A stretch of 64,000 bases of DNA from Megaleporinus macrocephalus (GCA_021613375.1 CM038704.1:31310582-31374581); one strand, 5' to 3'. Counted from the first letter of the stretch, positions 24,811 to 37,520 are shown. Numbers and translations: made by a program. Notes: generated from the letters alone by a model not told the origin.

Positions 24811-25104
24811 CACTTGAATACAATATGCTGATATGCAGTCCTCATCACTTATATTTATATTCATAGCTTGCTGCATGCTGAGAGCTGGCATCTTTGTGTG
24901 TGTGTCTAATGTGTCTAGTGTGTCTGATGTGCAACTTTCTTTTTTCCTGTGGGAAGGGGGCTTCTAATATTTTTTCATGTTGACCACTGAATCCCTCCAG
25001 ACTCTCCCAAGTCTCTGAAGTCAGTCTGGCAAAACTAGTCACATGTAACCTGGTGGACGCAGTACTTGTGCACTTGTGCTTCCATATGAAGCTGGATCTG
25101 CTAC
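24811..25104. other. Short gap, nothing recognised
   Basis: Contains imperfect 'gtgtctaatgtgtctagtg' repetition at about 24900-24930 and no gene signal. Confidence 0.5.
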
Positions 25105-25300
25105 ATTCAGCGGCCTGGTGCCGGGGGACGGTGATTAATTGGAGTAATTATGTTGAGTGAGGAGTCGTCTCTCCCTTTTATTGATCACCGCAGCCATTTC
25201 AGGGATTGAGGGATTCACAAATGTGTGTGCGCAGCAGACAGCAGGGTCATTACAGCGAGCTTCTCCCGTTGCTCTACTCAAGCAGAGAAAAATCTCACTC
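25105..25300. promoter_or_regulatory. Candidate conserved non-coding element with paired homeodomain sites
   Basis: A GC-balanced unique block in AT-rich DNA. At 25134-25150 it contains gattaattggagtaatta, two TAATT-type homeodomain cores in near-palindromic arrangement. Surrounding words such as ttattgatcaccgcagcc are typical of deeply conserved non-coding DNA. Short frames through it lack coding features. The function is inferred only from motif texture. Confidence 0.35.
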
Positions 25301-26381
25301 TCCATTCATCCATACTGTCACACGCTACAAAAGCATGCAAGGCTACTGGAAAAAGAGCAAGAAGACTGAAATATTTTTTGGTGGACAGTAGCCAAAGAAC
25401 TTCTTCACTGACTTGCAGAGCTACTAAATATATGGAAGGTTATTAACTATATTCAGTCACTGTGACTGTAAGTTTTCAGCGGCAAGCATACAGTGACTAT
25501 AATGTATACACTGTTATGAGCATCACAGTGAGCCATAACTCTACAGTCTCCGCTCCTCTCCACACACTGTACCACACATTGCAAATGCTTGGGTGAGCCC
25601 AAGCACAGGGTACATTATGGTACATTTTTTCAATGTTAAATTCAGCAAATTAATATAATTTAATGCACAAGTTTACAGACAAAGTGTCATTTTTAGGTGT
25701 GTTCTCTGTTCAAGGATGTTGTTTTTTTTTCTAGATTAAAGTCTGTAATACAGCAGCAGTGATTCCCAAACCTGGCCCTTTAGTTATGCCAGACTTCTAA
25801 GAAGACACTGACCATTTCTGACTAACTTCCTTTTACAGTGAAAATTGTTTGTTTGAAAAAACTAGCAAGCTGAAAAACAGATTTTAATAATTTCATGATA
25901 CATTTATATACATTGCATATATTTTGGTAGGTAAACTTTACGGTTCTTTAGCTATGCTTAATCAGATAAATCGTACAACAGCATCACCGTTAGCTGCTGT
26001 TGTACAGAATCTAAGTTAAAAAGAATGGCATTATTGAGCCAAGACAAAAACAATACACTAAAATACAAAGTTTGTGTGCTGAGCATAATAATACAATTAT
26101 ATAAATATAAAAATATGAAATGTCCTTACGCTTTAACATCACACACAACTCAGAAAGAAGGTACAGCTCAATGTTTAAGTCTCAAATGAAGAATCAACAT
26201 AAAACATGAAGATCTGATGGCAATAGTAGATAATTCATACACACCCTCAATAGAGGGTCACCAAATGTTCTCTTCTAATACTCTTTCAATGCGCAATCCT
26301 CAGGTACATCCTGATTCTCCATTTTTGTTGATTTTGCATGAATTATATGCAGCAGCTGCCGTTTACACTGTGGGAGAATTT
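25301..26381. other. No recognised feature
   Basis: AT-rich, with no repeats of note and no splice-supported exon. Confidence 0.5.
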
Positions 26382-26525
26382 CAGGATGAATGGAGCAATA
26401 GAAAACGATCCAAAATATCTTGGAAAAAATCTGGTTTCATTCACGTACATTGAAAGTGAAGACAGTTTTTGTCCTCTCCTGTAAAGTTACTATTTTGGAG
26501 TTGCTTTTGCCTTAAAGCATTTGTT
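26382..26525. repeat. Dispersed repeat R5, copy 1
   Basis: The order 'aggatgaatggagcaatag', 'ggtttcattcacgtacatt', 'ctctcctgtaaagtta' is repeated with divergence at 38041-38165. The two copies define a short interspersed family of unknown class. Confidence 0.55.
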
Positions 26526-27269
26526 ATGGACAGTTTGATCATCACTTGCAAGCTGAATCAGTTGCATTAGAGAAGCAGGGAACAGTTCAGCCTTTCCAGT
26601 CCTGGTGTTGAGCTTTTAGAAGCTGGATTGAGGCCCACTTATCCTAAATCTGCAATTAGGGCTAACTTCACATGTAGGATTAGCAGCCTGTGAAACTCAT
26701 TAAAACCTCACCTCGCTGAATGAGCTTTAATGGAGGCGTAGAGCAATTCTTTAAAATGGAGGCGCGAGGCTGAGAACTGCAGAACCACAAGCTCAAAGCA
26801 CATTGGGCTATGGAAGAAGACTGGGGGCATACGCTACCCATTAATAGGTTTGGTGCACCAAACCTTCTTTTGAATTTTCTAAAGAATGTTTCATTTCCAC
26901 TCAAACATTAACACTGATGTACTTAATAAATGTATGTATTATGTAAAAATAGTCTGATTTAGTATATAATTAGTACAAAACTTTCAAAACAAGCTGTCCA
27001 GTGACATTTTGTAAGCAGCCGTTTGAAAAGATGCAGTGGCTACATTTACATGTCTCAGAGGAAGATTGTGCTAACCTTCAACCTCCCAGCTCTGGATGCA
27101 CATTTACGTTTTTTTAGTTCAACCAATGTTGTGTTGCTTTATCCTTGTGTTTGAAATCTTTTTCCTGCTGAAAGGTGAAGTTTCTTCCAAGCTTAAGTTT
27201 TTTAAAGCACTAAAGCAAGTTTTTTGCTGTATCTCTCTGTATTGTGAACCATCTATCTGTACCTTAATT
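26526..27269. other. No recognised feature
   Basis: 26580-26830 is slightly GC-richer and unique but has no coding structure. The remainder is AT-rich. Confidence 0.45.
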
Positions 27270-27830
27270 TAAAGTATGTGCCCAGTCCCCCCAAGAAGAG
27301 CATCCCCGCCTTGAGACTGCCATCCTCAGTGTTCATTGCTGGGATAGTGTTTACTAAGGAATAAGCAGGATTAGGTTTGCTTCACACACAGCATTTTTAT
27401 TTTGGTCAAATGGCTCCATTATTGTCCCATCGGACCAAAAACCCATTCTAACAGGGCCACTTTCATGCTTTCTGCTAATCTCCACATGTGTTTTGATTGT
27501 CTTCATTAATGGCTTATTTCTAGCCACCCTCTAGCCAAACCCCAGTTAAATGCAGAGCTCTTGATATTGCCGAGTAGTGCACTTTCAGTCCAGTCTACGC
27601 CAATGTACTCTGTAGCCCCTTCAAAGTGAATGTTGGCCTCTCTGGGTTCCCTTCTTGCTCTGATGCTGCTCTGATGCTGGGTTTGAAGGGGTGGCTCTCT
27701 CTAGGCACCCAGGTGGTATCATGCACTTTTCATTTCTTACAGTTGGTCCAACAGCACTCATTGGGATATCCGAACACATGAATATTATTCTGTAGACTTT
27801 TCCCTGTGCATGCCCATAAGTTGATCTTTA
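27270..27830 (-). mobile_element. Heavily decayed Tc1-like transposon
   Basis: In reverse complement, pieces resembling the middle of a Tc1 transposase gene follow in order, including 'aaacactatcccagcaatga' (normally an N-T-I-P-T-V/M-K segment) followed by a block that would be GGG-S/IM-WGC. Every frame is disrupted. Limits are approximate. Confidence 0.45.
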
Positions 27831-27841
27831 ATCTTACTTCA

Positions 27842-28043
27842 GATTCACACCTACAGGCAATTTAGAGTGACCGATCAACCTAACAAGCATGTGCTTGGAC
27901 TGTGGGAGGTAACCGGAGTATCTGGTAAACCCACTCAAGCACAGGGAGAACATGCAAACTCCACACAGAATGGCCCGGACTGGGAATCCAACCCGGATCG
28001 TCTTGCTGTGAGGCGACAGTGCTAACCACTACATCACCGTCCC
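27842..28043 (-). repeat. tRNA-derived SINE-like repeat
   Basis: In reverse complement it starts ggcgggacggtgatgtagtg and contains an A-box-like gtagtggttagcactg and a B-box-like gggttggattccc at the normal spacing of a tRNA-type RNA polymerase III promoter. The tail (tgtgggaggtaaccggag on the + strand) is a widely dispersed fish repeat. The B box carries a G for C change, so activity is unlikely. Confidence 0.65.
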
Positions 28044-28439
28044 GCCTTGTATAATTTTTCTGTCAGTAATTATTTTCTTTGTAAAACCACTTTCACTTTC
28101 AGTTAATTCATTTTAAGGTTCAGTCTTTTAAAAATATATATAACAGCAAAACATCACTTTCAATCCAGACAAATCAAATTACTTGTAAGGCACGTTATAT
28201 CAGTCTTAGAGGGACACTACAAAAGCAGCGTGCACCTTAAGGGATTGGAAAATGTTTATGTAAAAATTATTAGTTTCTGTAACATAAACCCAGATAACAG
28301 TCATGGGCTAAAACATTTATACAAGACAAATATACAATTTGTGCACTTTAGGTTACTGAAAACATGCTTGGTTGAAAAGCTAAAAAGCTATTTGTCCCTA
28401 AAGTTTTGATGAACCATGTTTAGACTTGAGCAAGCGTTA

Positions 28440-28650
28440 AGTCCCTCAAGAAACCATCCTAATCTCTGCAATTAGTCAGTTTGAAGCCAGGGATATCCAG
28501 GACAGAGAGACAATCGTGCTGCCTGAATCAGGGCACTGTCTCAGGACAGCACTGTGCAGTTACTCCTGGAAAAAGCTCTCCTTTTGACCTTGCCTTACCT
28601 TCCAGCAACCTGCCATTGATTATTGCTGAGTACACTTGTTATTGAGCACA
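28440..28650. promoter_or_regulatory. Candidate conserved non-coding element
   Basis: A unique GC-balanced block with complex word structure (ctctgcaattagtcagtttg; ccattgattattgctgag) in AT-rich surroundings. It contains TAAT and ATTA cores and no plausible exon. Conservation is untested. Confidence 0.25.
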
Positions 28651-29179
28651 ACAGAGGCTTTTACATACAGTTAGTACTGTATGCTGCAGCTGAGATACTA
28701 CATTGTTAGGGTTGGACAAAAGATAATTTAAACATGATCACAATATTGATTGCTACAGTTCTGATATCACAGTCATTCTTTAGTCAGTTTTAGGCCCATA
28801 TTAGGAATGTATTTCTAACATTTTCCAAAGATTGTACAACGCTTGATGAACAAAAATGCCCCAAACCCAATACGTTTTGGATTTCCTGAATTATGAGATT
28901 CGCAAAATGTTAATTTGCAAGATTTTGTAAAACAAGCTAACTTAAATTATCAACAGTATGTTAAGAAATAACCTTTAAACGATTAAAGACTGGTAACTGT
29001 CACCTAATACCAGTTGTACCTCAAGAGATGTCGAATTGAATCAGTTTAACAGCACAGCATATGGAGGCAGCACTGCCCCAACGACGGTTTCTAACCTCTT
29101 GTCAACCACGTTGAAGGGTCAATTTCCTGGTTAGAGCATTAAAGACAGATAGCTAAGGAAAGGAGCAGTAAGCACTGCC

Positions 29180-29300
29180 GCCTGTTCCTGGGCAAGGAAC
29201 AATGAATTTCCTTGTTTCTTACAATATTCATGGGCCCCAAAAAATTCTGGTAATATGTTCGTCTAAATAAATTTGATAGGTTGGGTCATCTTACAAATTC
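29180..29300. repeat. Dispersed repeat R7, copy 1
   Basis: The word order atttccttgtttcttac, ttctggtaatatg, ggttgggtcatcttac parallels 36206-36306 (atttccttgtctcttatg, ttctggtaaaatg, agttggctcattttac). The class is unknown. Confidence 0.5.
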
Positions 29301-29497
29301 CTTCTTTAACATGTCAAAATATTACTATTGCTACGTACAAGAAAGCAATAGTGGATAGACTAAAAACTCTACACAAACCAACATAACAAATAGGATGAAC
29401 TGTTTGTAGATGGCAGCAATATTTTAGTATATGTAAACAAATCAGATACGATTCAAGGCCCGTAACCTTGAAATATGGATTCAGTAGACTCAGCAGT

Positions 29498-29705
29498 ATT
29501 TTATTTGTCAAGTCAAGTCAACACAAGAGGCTTTTATTTTCACTCTATCTATGTACAACTACACAGTGGAGTGAAATTACGTTCCTCCAACATTGAACAA
29601 AGAGTACAAAGTGCAGACGTGCAGACATAAGTGTGCACCAAAAATGAAACAGAAACAATAAATACAATAAATTAAGTAGACAGACAGGACAGTACAGCAC
29701 TCATT
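29498..29705. repeat. Possible LINE 3'-end or related dispersed repeat
   Basis: A 'gtcaagtcaagtcaac' start and 'gtgaaattacgttcctcc' resemble the terminal part of a fish retroelement family. There is no reverse-transcriptase coding sequence attached, so only a 3' stub could be present. Confidence 0.35.
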
Positions 29706-30079
29706 TCTGAACAAGAGGTAGTGGAATAAAGTGCAGAGATATTATGATTAGCAGAAGTCTCCTCTGTTTGCCAAAACAAGCATAATGCGAGACCTCTGTC
29801 CTGTTGCCAGGTCTTTCCCAGAACTTTCCAGTATGTTTTTAACTCACTGTTCAAAACAGGAACATGTGGTCACCCTACCTGAAGAGCACACTGCGAGTGG
29901 ATTACGATTGGATCGCTCAAACCACATTTGGAATGTGTTTTTATTATCTGTGTAGTGGAAATGGATCTGCCCAACCCTAATTAGAGAGGATGAAGAATGA
30001 TTTATCCAGATACACTTTGGATGCTAAACAAGTTACTGGTGTAAAATAGGCTCTTTGAGATATCTTACCAAATATCAAT

Positions 30080-30180
30080 ATTGTTTTTTATTGTGTACTG
30101 GGAGCATCCTGACCAATCACAGTATTGCAATGTGAGTGCACAAACTTTTCAAAATAAGAACCATAAAACATTACAATACC
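30080..30180. repeat. Dispersed repeat R6, copy 1
   Basis: gagcatcctgaccaatcaca with AT-rich flanks recurs at 34146-34166 (aagcatcctgaccaatcaca), where it lies inside a MITE-like element. Confidence 0.5.
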
Positions 30181-31375
30181 AAAACACAGGCTGTTCTATG
30201 AAATCAACAAGAAACAGCATCTGATATAATCTGAGTCTGAACATCTCATCATTATGAACGTCAGTGATTTAAAAGAGGCACAGAATGAAGCATTCCCCAG
30301 CATGCGAGGGGGGCTTCTTTCAGCTAAATCTATTTATCGCATGTGAGAGGCACAGCAGAGGGAGAAGTAGGCCACAGAGACGGAAGGAGGAAAAGGGAAG
30401 AGAGTGGAGGGGAGCGAGAGGGAGGGGCTCTGAGATTAGCACAAGTGGCCGGGATAGTGTCAGGACAGGAGAAGAGCCATGAGTGGCCATCTTCTCCGCC
30501 CAAAAATGATATAACTGTATGGCTGATTGTCTATGGGATTATATTGCAAGTGAGTGATGGGATAAGAGAAGACAGAACACATTTTTCTTTTCAGTTACAG
30601 TGAACAGCATAAAGATGCATCTTCCCATAGAAGAAGCATGTTTCAGTGGATGGTTCATTAAAGAACTATTTCAGTTAAAAAATGAAACTGCAAACATAAT
30701 TTTCAACGGTTAAGGGACCTCCACATCAGAAAGATAGACAGAGGGAAAATACGGTATTGTACATGCCAGAGATCCCCTTTGTTTATTACATTCCTGTAAA
30801 AAGTTTAGGTAGCAAGTATTTGTTTATAATATTAGACATACGACAACAAGAGAACTTAAGAGGAGATACAGCTCCAGTCCTGCTTCAGATCTGAAAACAA
30901 TCACTGCTGTTTCTGTCAGTCCTTCTACTGTGGAGAACACCTCAGCACTGCAAGTCTGAAAGGATAAGTAGCTGCCAAGAAGCCGTTACTTCTTACTCAG
31001 CTGTTAGCAAATACAAAGAAGTTGCTGGTGTTACCAGAACAATGGCCACTAGATCTTAACATCACTGGGATCATTATTGGTATTATTTGAATCAGGAGAG
31101 CAGAAACTGCAACCAAGACTGAACTTGGAGGAATGTGGGGAGAAATATCCCTACAGATTTCTTAGAACCAAAGCAAGTCCTCCTGGAAAAGAACAAAAGC
31201 TATATTAAAGTCAAAGAGTGGACACAGTGAGTACTGAGAAATGTGGTTTTAGATTTAGTTGTTGAGGCCTCTGTGTATATTTGTTACATATGTTTATGTT
31301 GTTTTCTTACAATGAAATATGAATGGCCATTTTGACTTTTACTACTATATGAACTACATGAACAATTAAAATGCT

Positions 31376-31435
31376 TTTATTATTATTATTATTATTTACC
31401 ATTATTATTATTATATTTATATAATTATTATATCG
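31376..31435. repeat. (TTA)n microsatellite, interrupted
   Basis: TTA/ATT triplets in two runs separated by taccatt, followed by AT-rich sequence. Confidence 0.85.
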
Positions 31436-32542
31436 TATTATAAAATTAATAAAAGTTAGCATTTACAGAAAAATAAAGATTATTTTTGTTCAACAAAAGA
31501 AATAGTTGTTTTTGGGACAAAACATAGACAGGTGGTCTGATATAAATTATTAGTTAGATTAATGTACAACAAAGTTTTTGTTCACAAAAAGTTTTTTTTT
31601 CCTGCTGGGAAGTTACCAGTTTAGAGATATGAGGTTAGGGCAGCAAGAAAAATGAACGGTAAAAATGTATTTGTTTAAAAATTTGTGCATTAATTGTACA
31701 TTTTGCACTTAATTTATTAAGTTAAAAGACTCTCCTTAGAATTACACTTCCCAAATAAAAATAGTCCAGGAATGTATTTGTTTGTGTATTTGAGAGTGTA
31801 ACTGTTAGTAGGCTCTTTTTGATGGTTTGTCAGGATATTTTTCGAGCGGGTAAGATTTATAATATATTAACTCCGAGCGCTGCAGGGAAATCTGACCTTG
31901 CTAAATAACTGAACACATAATCATTCTCTTTTTCATGACATTGTGCATTATGTGCACTTTGTACTGCCCCTTAGTGAGCTGTGTGGAGGGGCCATGACAG
32001 CATCCACACGAGCTCCAATGTGCAACGTATGTAAAAGGCATCTCAGCCAATTCCATTACCTTTATTACTCACACAGTGGAGCGCTGTGTAGAGATTTTAT
32101 GCATGGTCAGCAGCGCTGGTGAATAGATGGTAAATGATGATGCCACCACTCTCTCTCTACCTGTCTCACATATTCTGTCTCTTTCTCTATATATACCACA
32201 ATTACAGGTTCTATCAAAAGGTAAAACAAGTCAATGTCTATCAAAAAGTATTTAAAGGTGTATAAATGATAAACTGAGGTAATGCTGACAGAATAAATGT
32301 TTCCCTAACAAGGCTGAAAGATACAGACACCACACTTTGTTTATTATCAACTTTACATTCCTAAATATATTGCAATATATTATAAATGTGAGAAGATTTA
32401 CATACTTTACAGTCTTCAGCATATAAATATTCAATACAAAGAAAGCATAATTAGTCTTGTTTAATTGAATTGTTGTGCAGTGACTGGATTTAGTGCAGTG
32501 TAATTTTTAAAACATTAAAACATAATAGAAATAACAATAAAC

Positions 32543-32590
<48 letters not shown>
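32543..32590. repeat. (TTA)n microsatellite
   Basis: About 16 consecutive perfect TTA units. Confidence 0.95.
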
Positions 32591-32591
<1 letters not shown>

Positions 32592-34048
32592 AAGAGACTG
32601 ATTCATAAAATTTATGTCACTCATCAGGTAATGCTATATGTGTAGTGACAGCTGCTGCTGCACAGGATATTATGCTCTAACACTACCGAAACAATGAGCT
32701 GAAGACTGACATAGCATACAGAGAGAGAGAGAAACAAAGAGAAATAGAGAAAGAGGAAGAGAGGGTGAGGCAGCGTCTCTTAAATGCAAAATGAAGGGGA
32801 CTTGAAAAGAGACGTAGAATGAAAAATAAAGAATGGTAGTCAAGGTCACACAGCTAGCCAGCCTTGCTGAACAAACACAATGCAACAGACATATTACTGC
32901 AACTGTTGAAAGCTGTAATGGACATGATGTCTATTTTACATGTAACATGAAACATAAAAATAATACATTATGCAAATACAAATGATTAAATGTATTATTT
33001 TTTGTGATCAGTTGTCATAAAAAACAGTTTTGGATGCCATACAATGGTCTGGGGTTCCTGTACCATGAAGACACAACTGTTTATAAGGTTTTGACTCATT
33101 CAGTTGTTTGAGTTGTTTGAACCACATTCACGCTGGACCCTCAGAACACTAAATGCCTAAATGACTCGAGAAAATACAGCTTAAAATAGAAAAAAAAACT
33201 TCTGAGTGTTTAAATGAGCAGACAGCTCTGGCCATCAGACTATTTTATTAGTGGCAGAAAAAGCAGCTACCGCTTTGTCCTCTACTGGTGCCCAGATTGC
33301 AGCTATTAAACATTTAATGTTATGCTTTTAAGCTACATAATGATTTTTATGCACCTATTGATCACGGCTACGCATCTGTTGGCTGAGGGGACACAAACCT
33401 CCCTTGAAGACAACAAGGCCTTGCTCGAGTAAATAGCACAACAAGAGGTGAATCTTTTTCTCATAGTGTATTTGCTTTATCCATTTTGAATTCCAACAGG
33501 AAACCCCTCACAAGACGTCATGCACTGCACCATCTCAGGCTGCACTTTCAAGTCTGTAGCAACTTCACGTCCCAAAGAAAAATAATGATGATACAGTCGG
33601 CTATATGCCAAAACAAGCTACAAATATCTTTCATCTATAGCAGGTCAATTAATCAGTTCATCAAAAGCACGCTAGACCTCACTGTCTTTCTTTCTCAACA
33701 AGTCCCAACAAAACACATTCCAGCACTTAGCAACACCTCATTGTGAGCTGTTGTCTTCTGGGAGCACAAGTGAAATGTAAACTCGCGAATGACTGCTGCG
33801 TCCAGTGTGATCCACGCCGCCTGTCTATCAAACTCTGTGATAAACATGGAGGCCACCTACAGCCAGCCCCAGGAGAGACTCCTCTTAGAGACAACATTCA
33901 GACAAGTCAAAGCATGGAACATCTTAAGAGCCTAAAGGGGTTCAGTCAGACAGATTGCCAAGATACTGTACGTAAACGTTAATGAACATCATAAAAGTCA
34001 CTGAAAGAACCACAAGGTTTGAGGTAAGAATATTAAAGTAGCAAGAAT

Positions 34049-34310
34049 TAGGGTTGCACAATTTAAGGTTTCCATCAATCAAACTGATAAGGCCTGGGGC
34101 AATACTAAAAATCAAGTCTCACTGAATGTTTCATTGTATGCTCTAAGCATCCTGACCAATCACAGTTCTCTGAGACTGAATGACATGAGCCAACAAACAT
34201 AAAGTAATATAACAATGAAGGTCAATCCTTACCTCCCACTACTTAAATGTATTGGAAGGTCCTTTGTATTTGCAATATGTATTTTGCCCATATTGTGCAG
34301 TCGTAACCGC
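34049..34310. mobile_element. MITE-like element, family R6
   Basis: The left end tagggttgcacaattta and the right end (attgtgcagtcgtaacc) are imperfect inverses about 260 bp apart, the form of a small hAT-derived MITE. An inner block matches the copy near 30.1 kb. Confidence 0.45.
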
Positions 34311-35220
34311 AATGCCGAACTTCTTGCAAAATAGGAATTGGCATGCCTCTCAGCCAATCATAAGCATCTCTAAGCTCAACCTCATCTGTCAGGTGACAAA
34401 AACTTGCAAATAAAAACTTAGATGAGTAAACCTCTCAGGTTGCAGATATCCACGTGTATATATGTAGTAATATAAGGGTTAAACCAGCAGCCCCCACCTC
34501 AAGCACAGCCCCAATTTGCTGATTGTAACTCATACAGTGGATAGAGATTAGATAAAGCTGAAGATAGCTTCTTATTCTCATTTTCACTTCCGGCTTAAAT
34601 GATGTAGCCCTAATATTCAGATGCCTGTTTGGGTGCTAGCGTCGAACTGCTGCACTATTTAAGTTAGGATGGGAATTCCAATGGGCATCAGCCTCGACAG
34701 ATGACTAAGGGTGATGATGTGGTACAGGCTAACAGACAGCGCTCTACAGAGCTTATTACAGACCTTCTCATGTTAGACATAAAAGCACCACTGTAGTCGG
34801 CAAGTGTCCCTACAATGACCCATTTCACATCAAACTGCTCTGAACGACTCTGAATATTTACATCACAAATGAATGAGGCAGATATTGGGGAAAATCCTTT
34901 ACGTCCTTTATGTGCTGTTGCTGCTCTCAACAGTGACTGTTGAGACGAACAAGATATATGAAGAAATATATTTCTGAATGAAGAACATGTCAGTATTTCT
35001 CTTTTCCCATGAATGTAGTGTTCTAGCCTGAAATCTGCCTCCAGGGACTAAAACAAGTGTTCACAGAAAAACTCACTGTACCTCACTACAGAATCCTCTC
35101 ATCTACACTTGCATATTAGCTGCAAATAACATACTAGCCTGCAGGTGTATTACCAGCTTGAACTCCACTGTCGTACTGATTATGCCAGCAGCATTTTAAC
35201 ACAGCAAGCGGCTCACTTAC
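34311..35220. other. No supported feature
   Basis: Mixed composition. A minus-strand open frame at 34688-34930 lacks domain features and strong splice sites. Confidence 0.45.
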
Positions 35221-35275
35221 CAGCCACAGCCACATTGCTGAGCATGGACACGCTCTGCTCCTCCACACGATGGCC
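35221..35275 (-). CDS. Possible 55-nt mini-exon (low confidence)
   Basis: On the minus strand an acceptor-like ...catgccttag is followed by 55 nt and a strong donor (GGCTG|gtaagtgagc). One frame reads GHRVEEQSVSMLSNVAVA, which has the look of real coding sequence, with a stop immediately upstream only in what would be intron. The pyrimidine tract is weak. It could also be a 5' UTR exon, or chance. No neighbouring exon was identified. Confidence 0.2.
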
Positions 35276-35444
35276 CTAAGGCATGTACAAAACTCTGTCC
35301 CTCTCTCAGGTAGCGGTCTCAGTTAGCTCCCACTGGCTGCCTCTTCTGTACCCATTAGCAAGGCAATGGCCGTCTGAGGGCTGTCCTGACACTCATTTCC
35401 TGAGGGACATTGTGAACGGGGTGGAAAAACATACACACAGACAA

Positions 35445-35466
35445 ACACACACACACACACACACAG
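35445..35466. repeat. (CA)n microsatellite
   Basis: A short pure CA run within a wider CA-rich patch. Confidence 0.9.
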
Positions 35467-35816
35467 ACATTGAAAGGCTGGACAAGCACCAAAATGGGTG
35501 TAATGGAATCACATGGTAATGTCCTGCCTGGGCGGTGTGCTGAAGGCTGTTTTTCTTTCCTGGCGGTGGGCTTTCAGCGCTCCACAAAAGGTCAAAGTGC
35601 AGCCTCCGACTGACAGAACACACTGGCCTGTGACACGTTCCATCCTGGTTTCTTACAGACCGCAGGTTCCAGCTTTTCCATCCCCATAGCCAGCATTCAC
35701 TGACAACTCTACAAACTACACAAGGCTAGCTTTGTACTTTCTACTGTTAAAACATGCAAGTTTCTCTGCTATGCACTAATACACAAGCACTCTAAATGAC
35801 ACTGTTTAATGAATTT

Positions 35817-36306
35817 AAAGGTGTGATGTGTAAGATTTTTCAGTTCAAAACACTTTAAACTTAACTAAAATTATTTTAAAAATGTAAAGCAGTGACAGTT
35901 TTGACAGTATGTCAAAGAACCTAGTTAGATGATTTAAGGACAGGTATGCAATGAAATGAAGTATAAACACAATGATGCCCAAAACTCTTGGCAAGTGACA
36001 ATCACTATCCACTCTCAGGAAGAATTCACATTCAGCTGCACACCAAGAAAGAGATATAAACAAAAGCCAAACAACAGTGAACATTACCATTGCTTCCCAC
36101 ATCTGGAAATGCTCTGGAGGAGGACACATTTAATACTGAACTCACAATGTTTCTAACAGACTGTTAAGGAGTGAAGAAGGAGGAGAAGGGAGCCTGTATT
36201 TCCTTGTCTCTTATGATATGGCTGGACACCACAACTTTCTGGTAAAATGCTGCCCCCTGTTGGATTTTGGTAAGTTGGCTCATTTTACATACTGTTCCTC
36301 TAATGC
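35817..36306. mobile_element. MITE-like element with R7 block
   Basis: The start aaaggtgtgatgtgtaaga and the inverse-like end (ttttacatactgttcctc, reverse gaggaacagtatgtaaaa) fit a non-autonomous DNA element often seen in fish. The inner block near its end is shared with 29.2 kb. No transposase. Confidence 0.45.
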
Positions 36307-37379
36307 CTTAACAATTAATTTAAGAATTGTTGTCTAAATTCCCATGTAGCTGCTTTCTGAACAAAACAACATCTTGTAATGACCTATAGTGTAAGAAACT
36401 GTGCACTTTAGGTTTTAAATAATGCTTTATCTTTAAAGTAATTTGACCAAAATTAAATAAGCTTACCCCAAACATTGTAAATAAGTAAAGCACTGTTTGT
36501 TTTACAAAATTTGCATCTTTCTTCACTGGAGCCATAAGGCTAATGTTGCTAACAATTATATCAGTTAGTATCATGCAAATGACATACCTAAATCATCACA
36601 CAGTTGAGTTGCCACAAGCTGTGTTTCTGCCACTGTATAACACTAATATCCATAAAAATAGAAAAACATTAATGTATGATTGAGGCTTCAAGATGACTTA
36701 CACCACTGTTTTACCAATGTGACCTACTTTTGTTCATATTCCTAGATAGCAGCATAGCATACAATATAAGAAACCACATACTGTAGGTCTGTTTGACCTT
36801 AGTTAACAACACAATTTCAGACTAACATATCGTGTTAGCTACATTAGCCTCCAGAGCAAAATTAAAGAAGTTCATATACAAAACTTGTCTTGGCTTTGCA
36901 GTAAGTACAACAGTTTAGTTAGACAACAAAGTGTAACAGCATGTGAGCAGCGTCCTTAAGGGAGTAATTAGAAATCATCACTTCCAAAGGCACTTCCAGG
37001 ACAGGAACCTATGCTTGTCTCTCTGGGGTAAGCTTCCTGTCCTTAGCAATAAAGCCTGACTTAGCAGGCTATACAGTCGGTCCTGCTCTCCCATGACTGG
37101 CACAGGGCCTGGGATATAGCCAAATCACAACACCAATCATCAGACGTGACAGTAATGATGTTACAAGGTGATCCAGGGCTGGTTGGACAGTGATGTTGTG
37201 GATGCTGCATTCGGATGTGCTGAGCTAATGGTTATGGCAGCCTGTCACAATGGAGTGTGGCTAATTGTAACGAGTTTTAACTTTGTCAAAGCAGTCTGCC
37301 AAAAAGACAAGACAAAGAATTATTCTTCATTTCTGTATTACAGTATATACAGTGTTTATCACACTGTATACCAAAGATA
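36307..37379. other. No supported feature
   Basis: AT-rich to about 36950, then mixed. The 5' part of a 156-codon + strand frame lies here, but no promoter, Kozak or splice evidence supports it. Confidence 0.45.
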
Positions 37380-37520
37380 CAAAAGACTCACGCTTATAAA
37401 ATCAGGCACAAGCTACTTTAACCCAAAATATACACGCAAACTGCAAGGTACAATCGGTGTACCAGCCAAAATAAGAAGCAGGTCTAAAAAGAAAGGTACA
37501 AAAAGGTACAAACGGCGTTT
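37380..37520. repeat. GGTACAA-rich dispersed repeat, copy 1
   Basis: Repeated ggtaca/ggtacaaa words (aaggtacaaaaaggtacaaa) resemble a MITE family whose other trace is at 53725-53860 (aaaaaaggtatgaaactgcc, ggttgtacctt). This weakens the case for the open frame that runs through it. Confidence 0.4.

Larger units (their letters stand above)
28707..29979. mobile_element. Possible hAT-like element with TAGGGTTGG termini
   Basis: The left end tagggttggaca is matched by an inverted right end (tgcccaaccctaa), 1.27 kb apart. No target duplication is visible at this pair, so the two ends may belong to different copies. The interior holds other repeat traces at 29180-29300 and 29498-29700. Confidence 0.4.
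30181..34048. other. Long stretch without supported gene; simple repeats
   Basis: Contains a purine-rich patch at 30345-30430 (+ strand), two (TTA)n tracts (see separate entries), and a purine patch at 32722-32766. Two consecutive + strand open frames at 33486-33982 have no domains, codon bias or paired splice sites that would support them. Confidence 0.45.

Noticed and set aside
27842..28043. Possible functional tRNA gene because of A- and B-box-like words
   Set aside because: It belongs to a SINE-like repeat, the B box is mutated, and I cannot fold a complete cloverleaf.
33486..33982. Two consecutive + strand frames (86 and 79 codons)
   Set aside because: No initiation context, splice sites or protein features; codon content looks like background.
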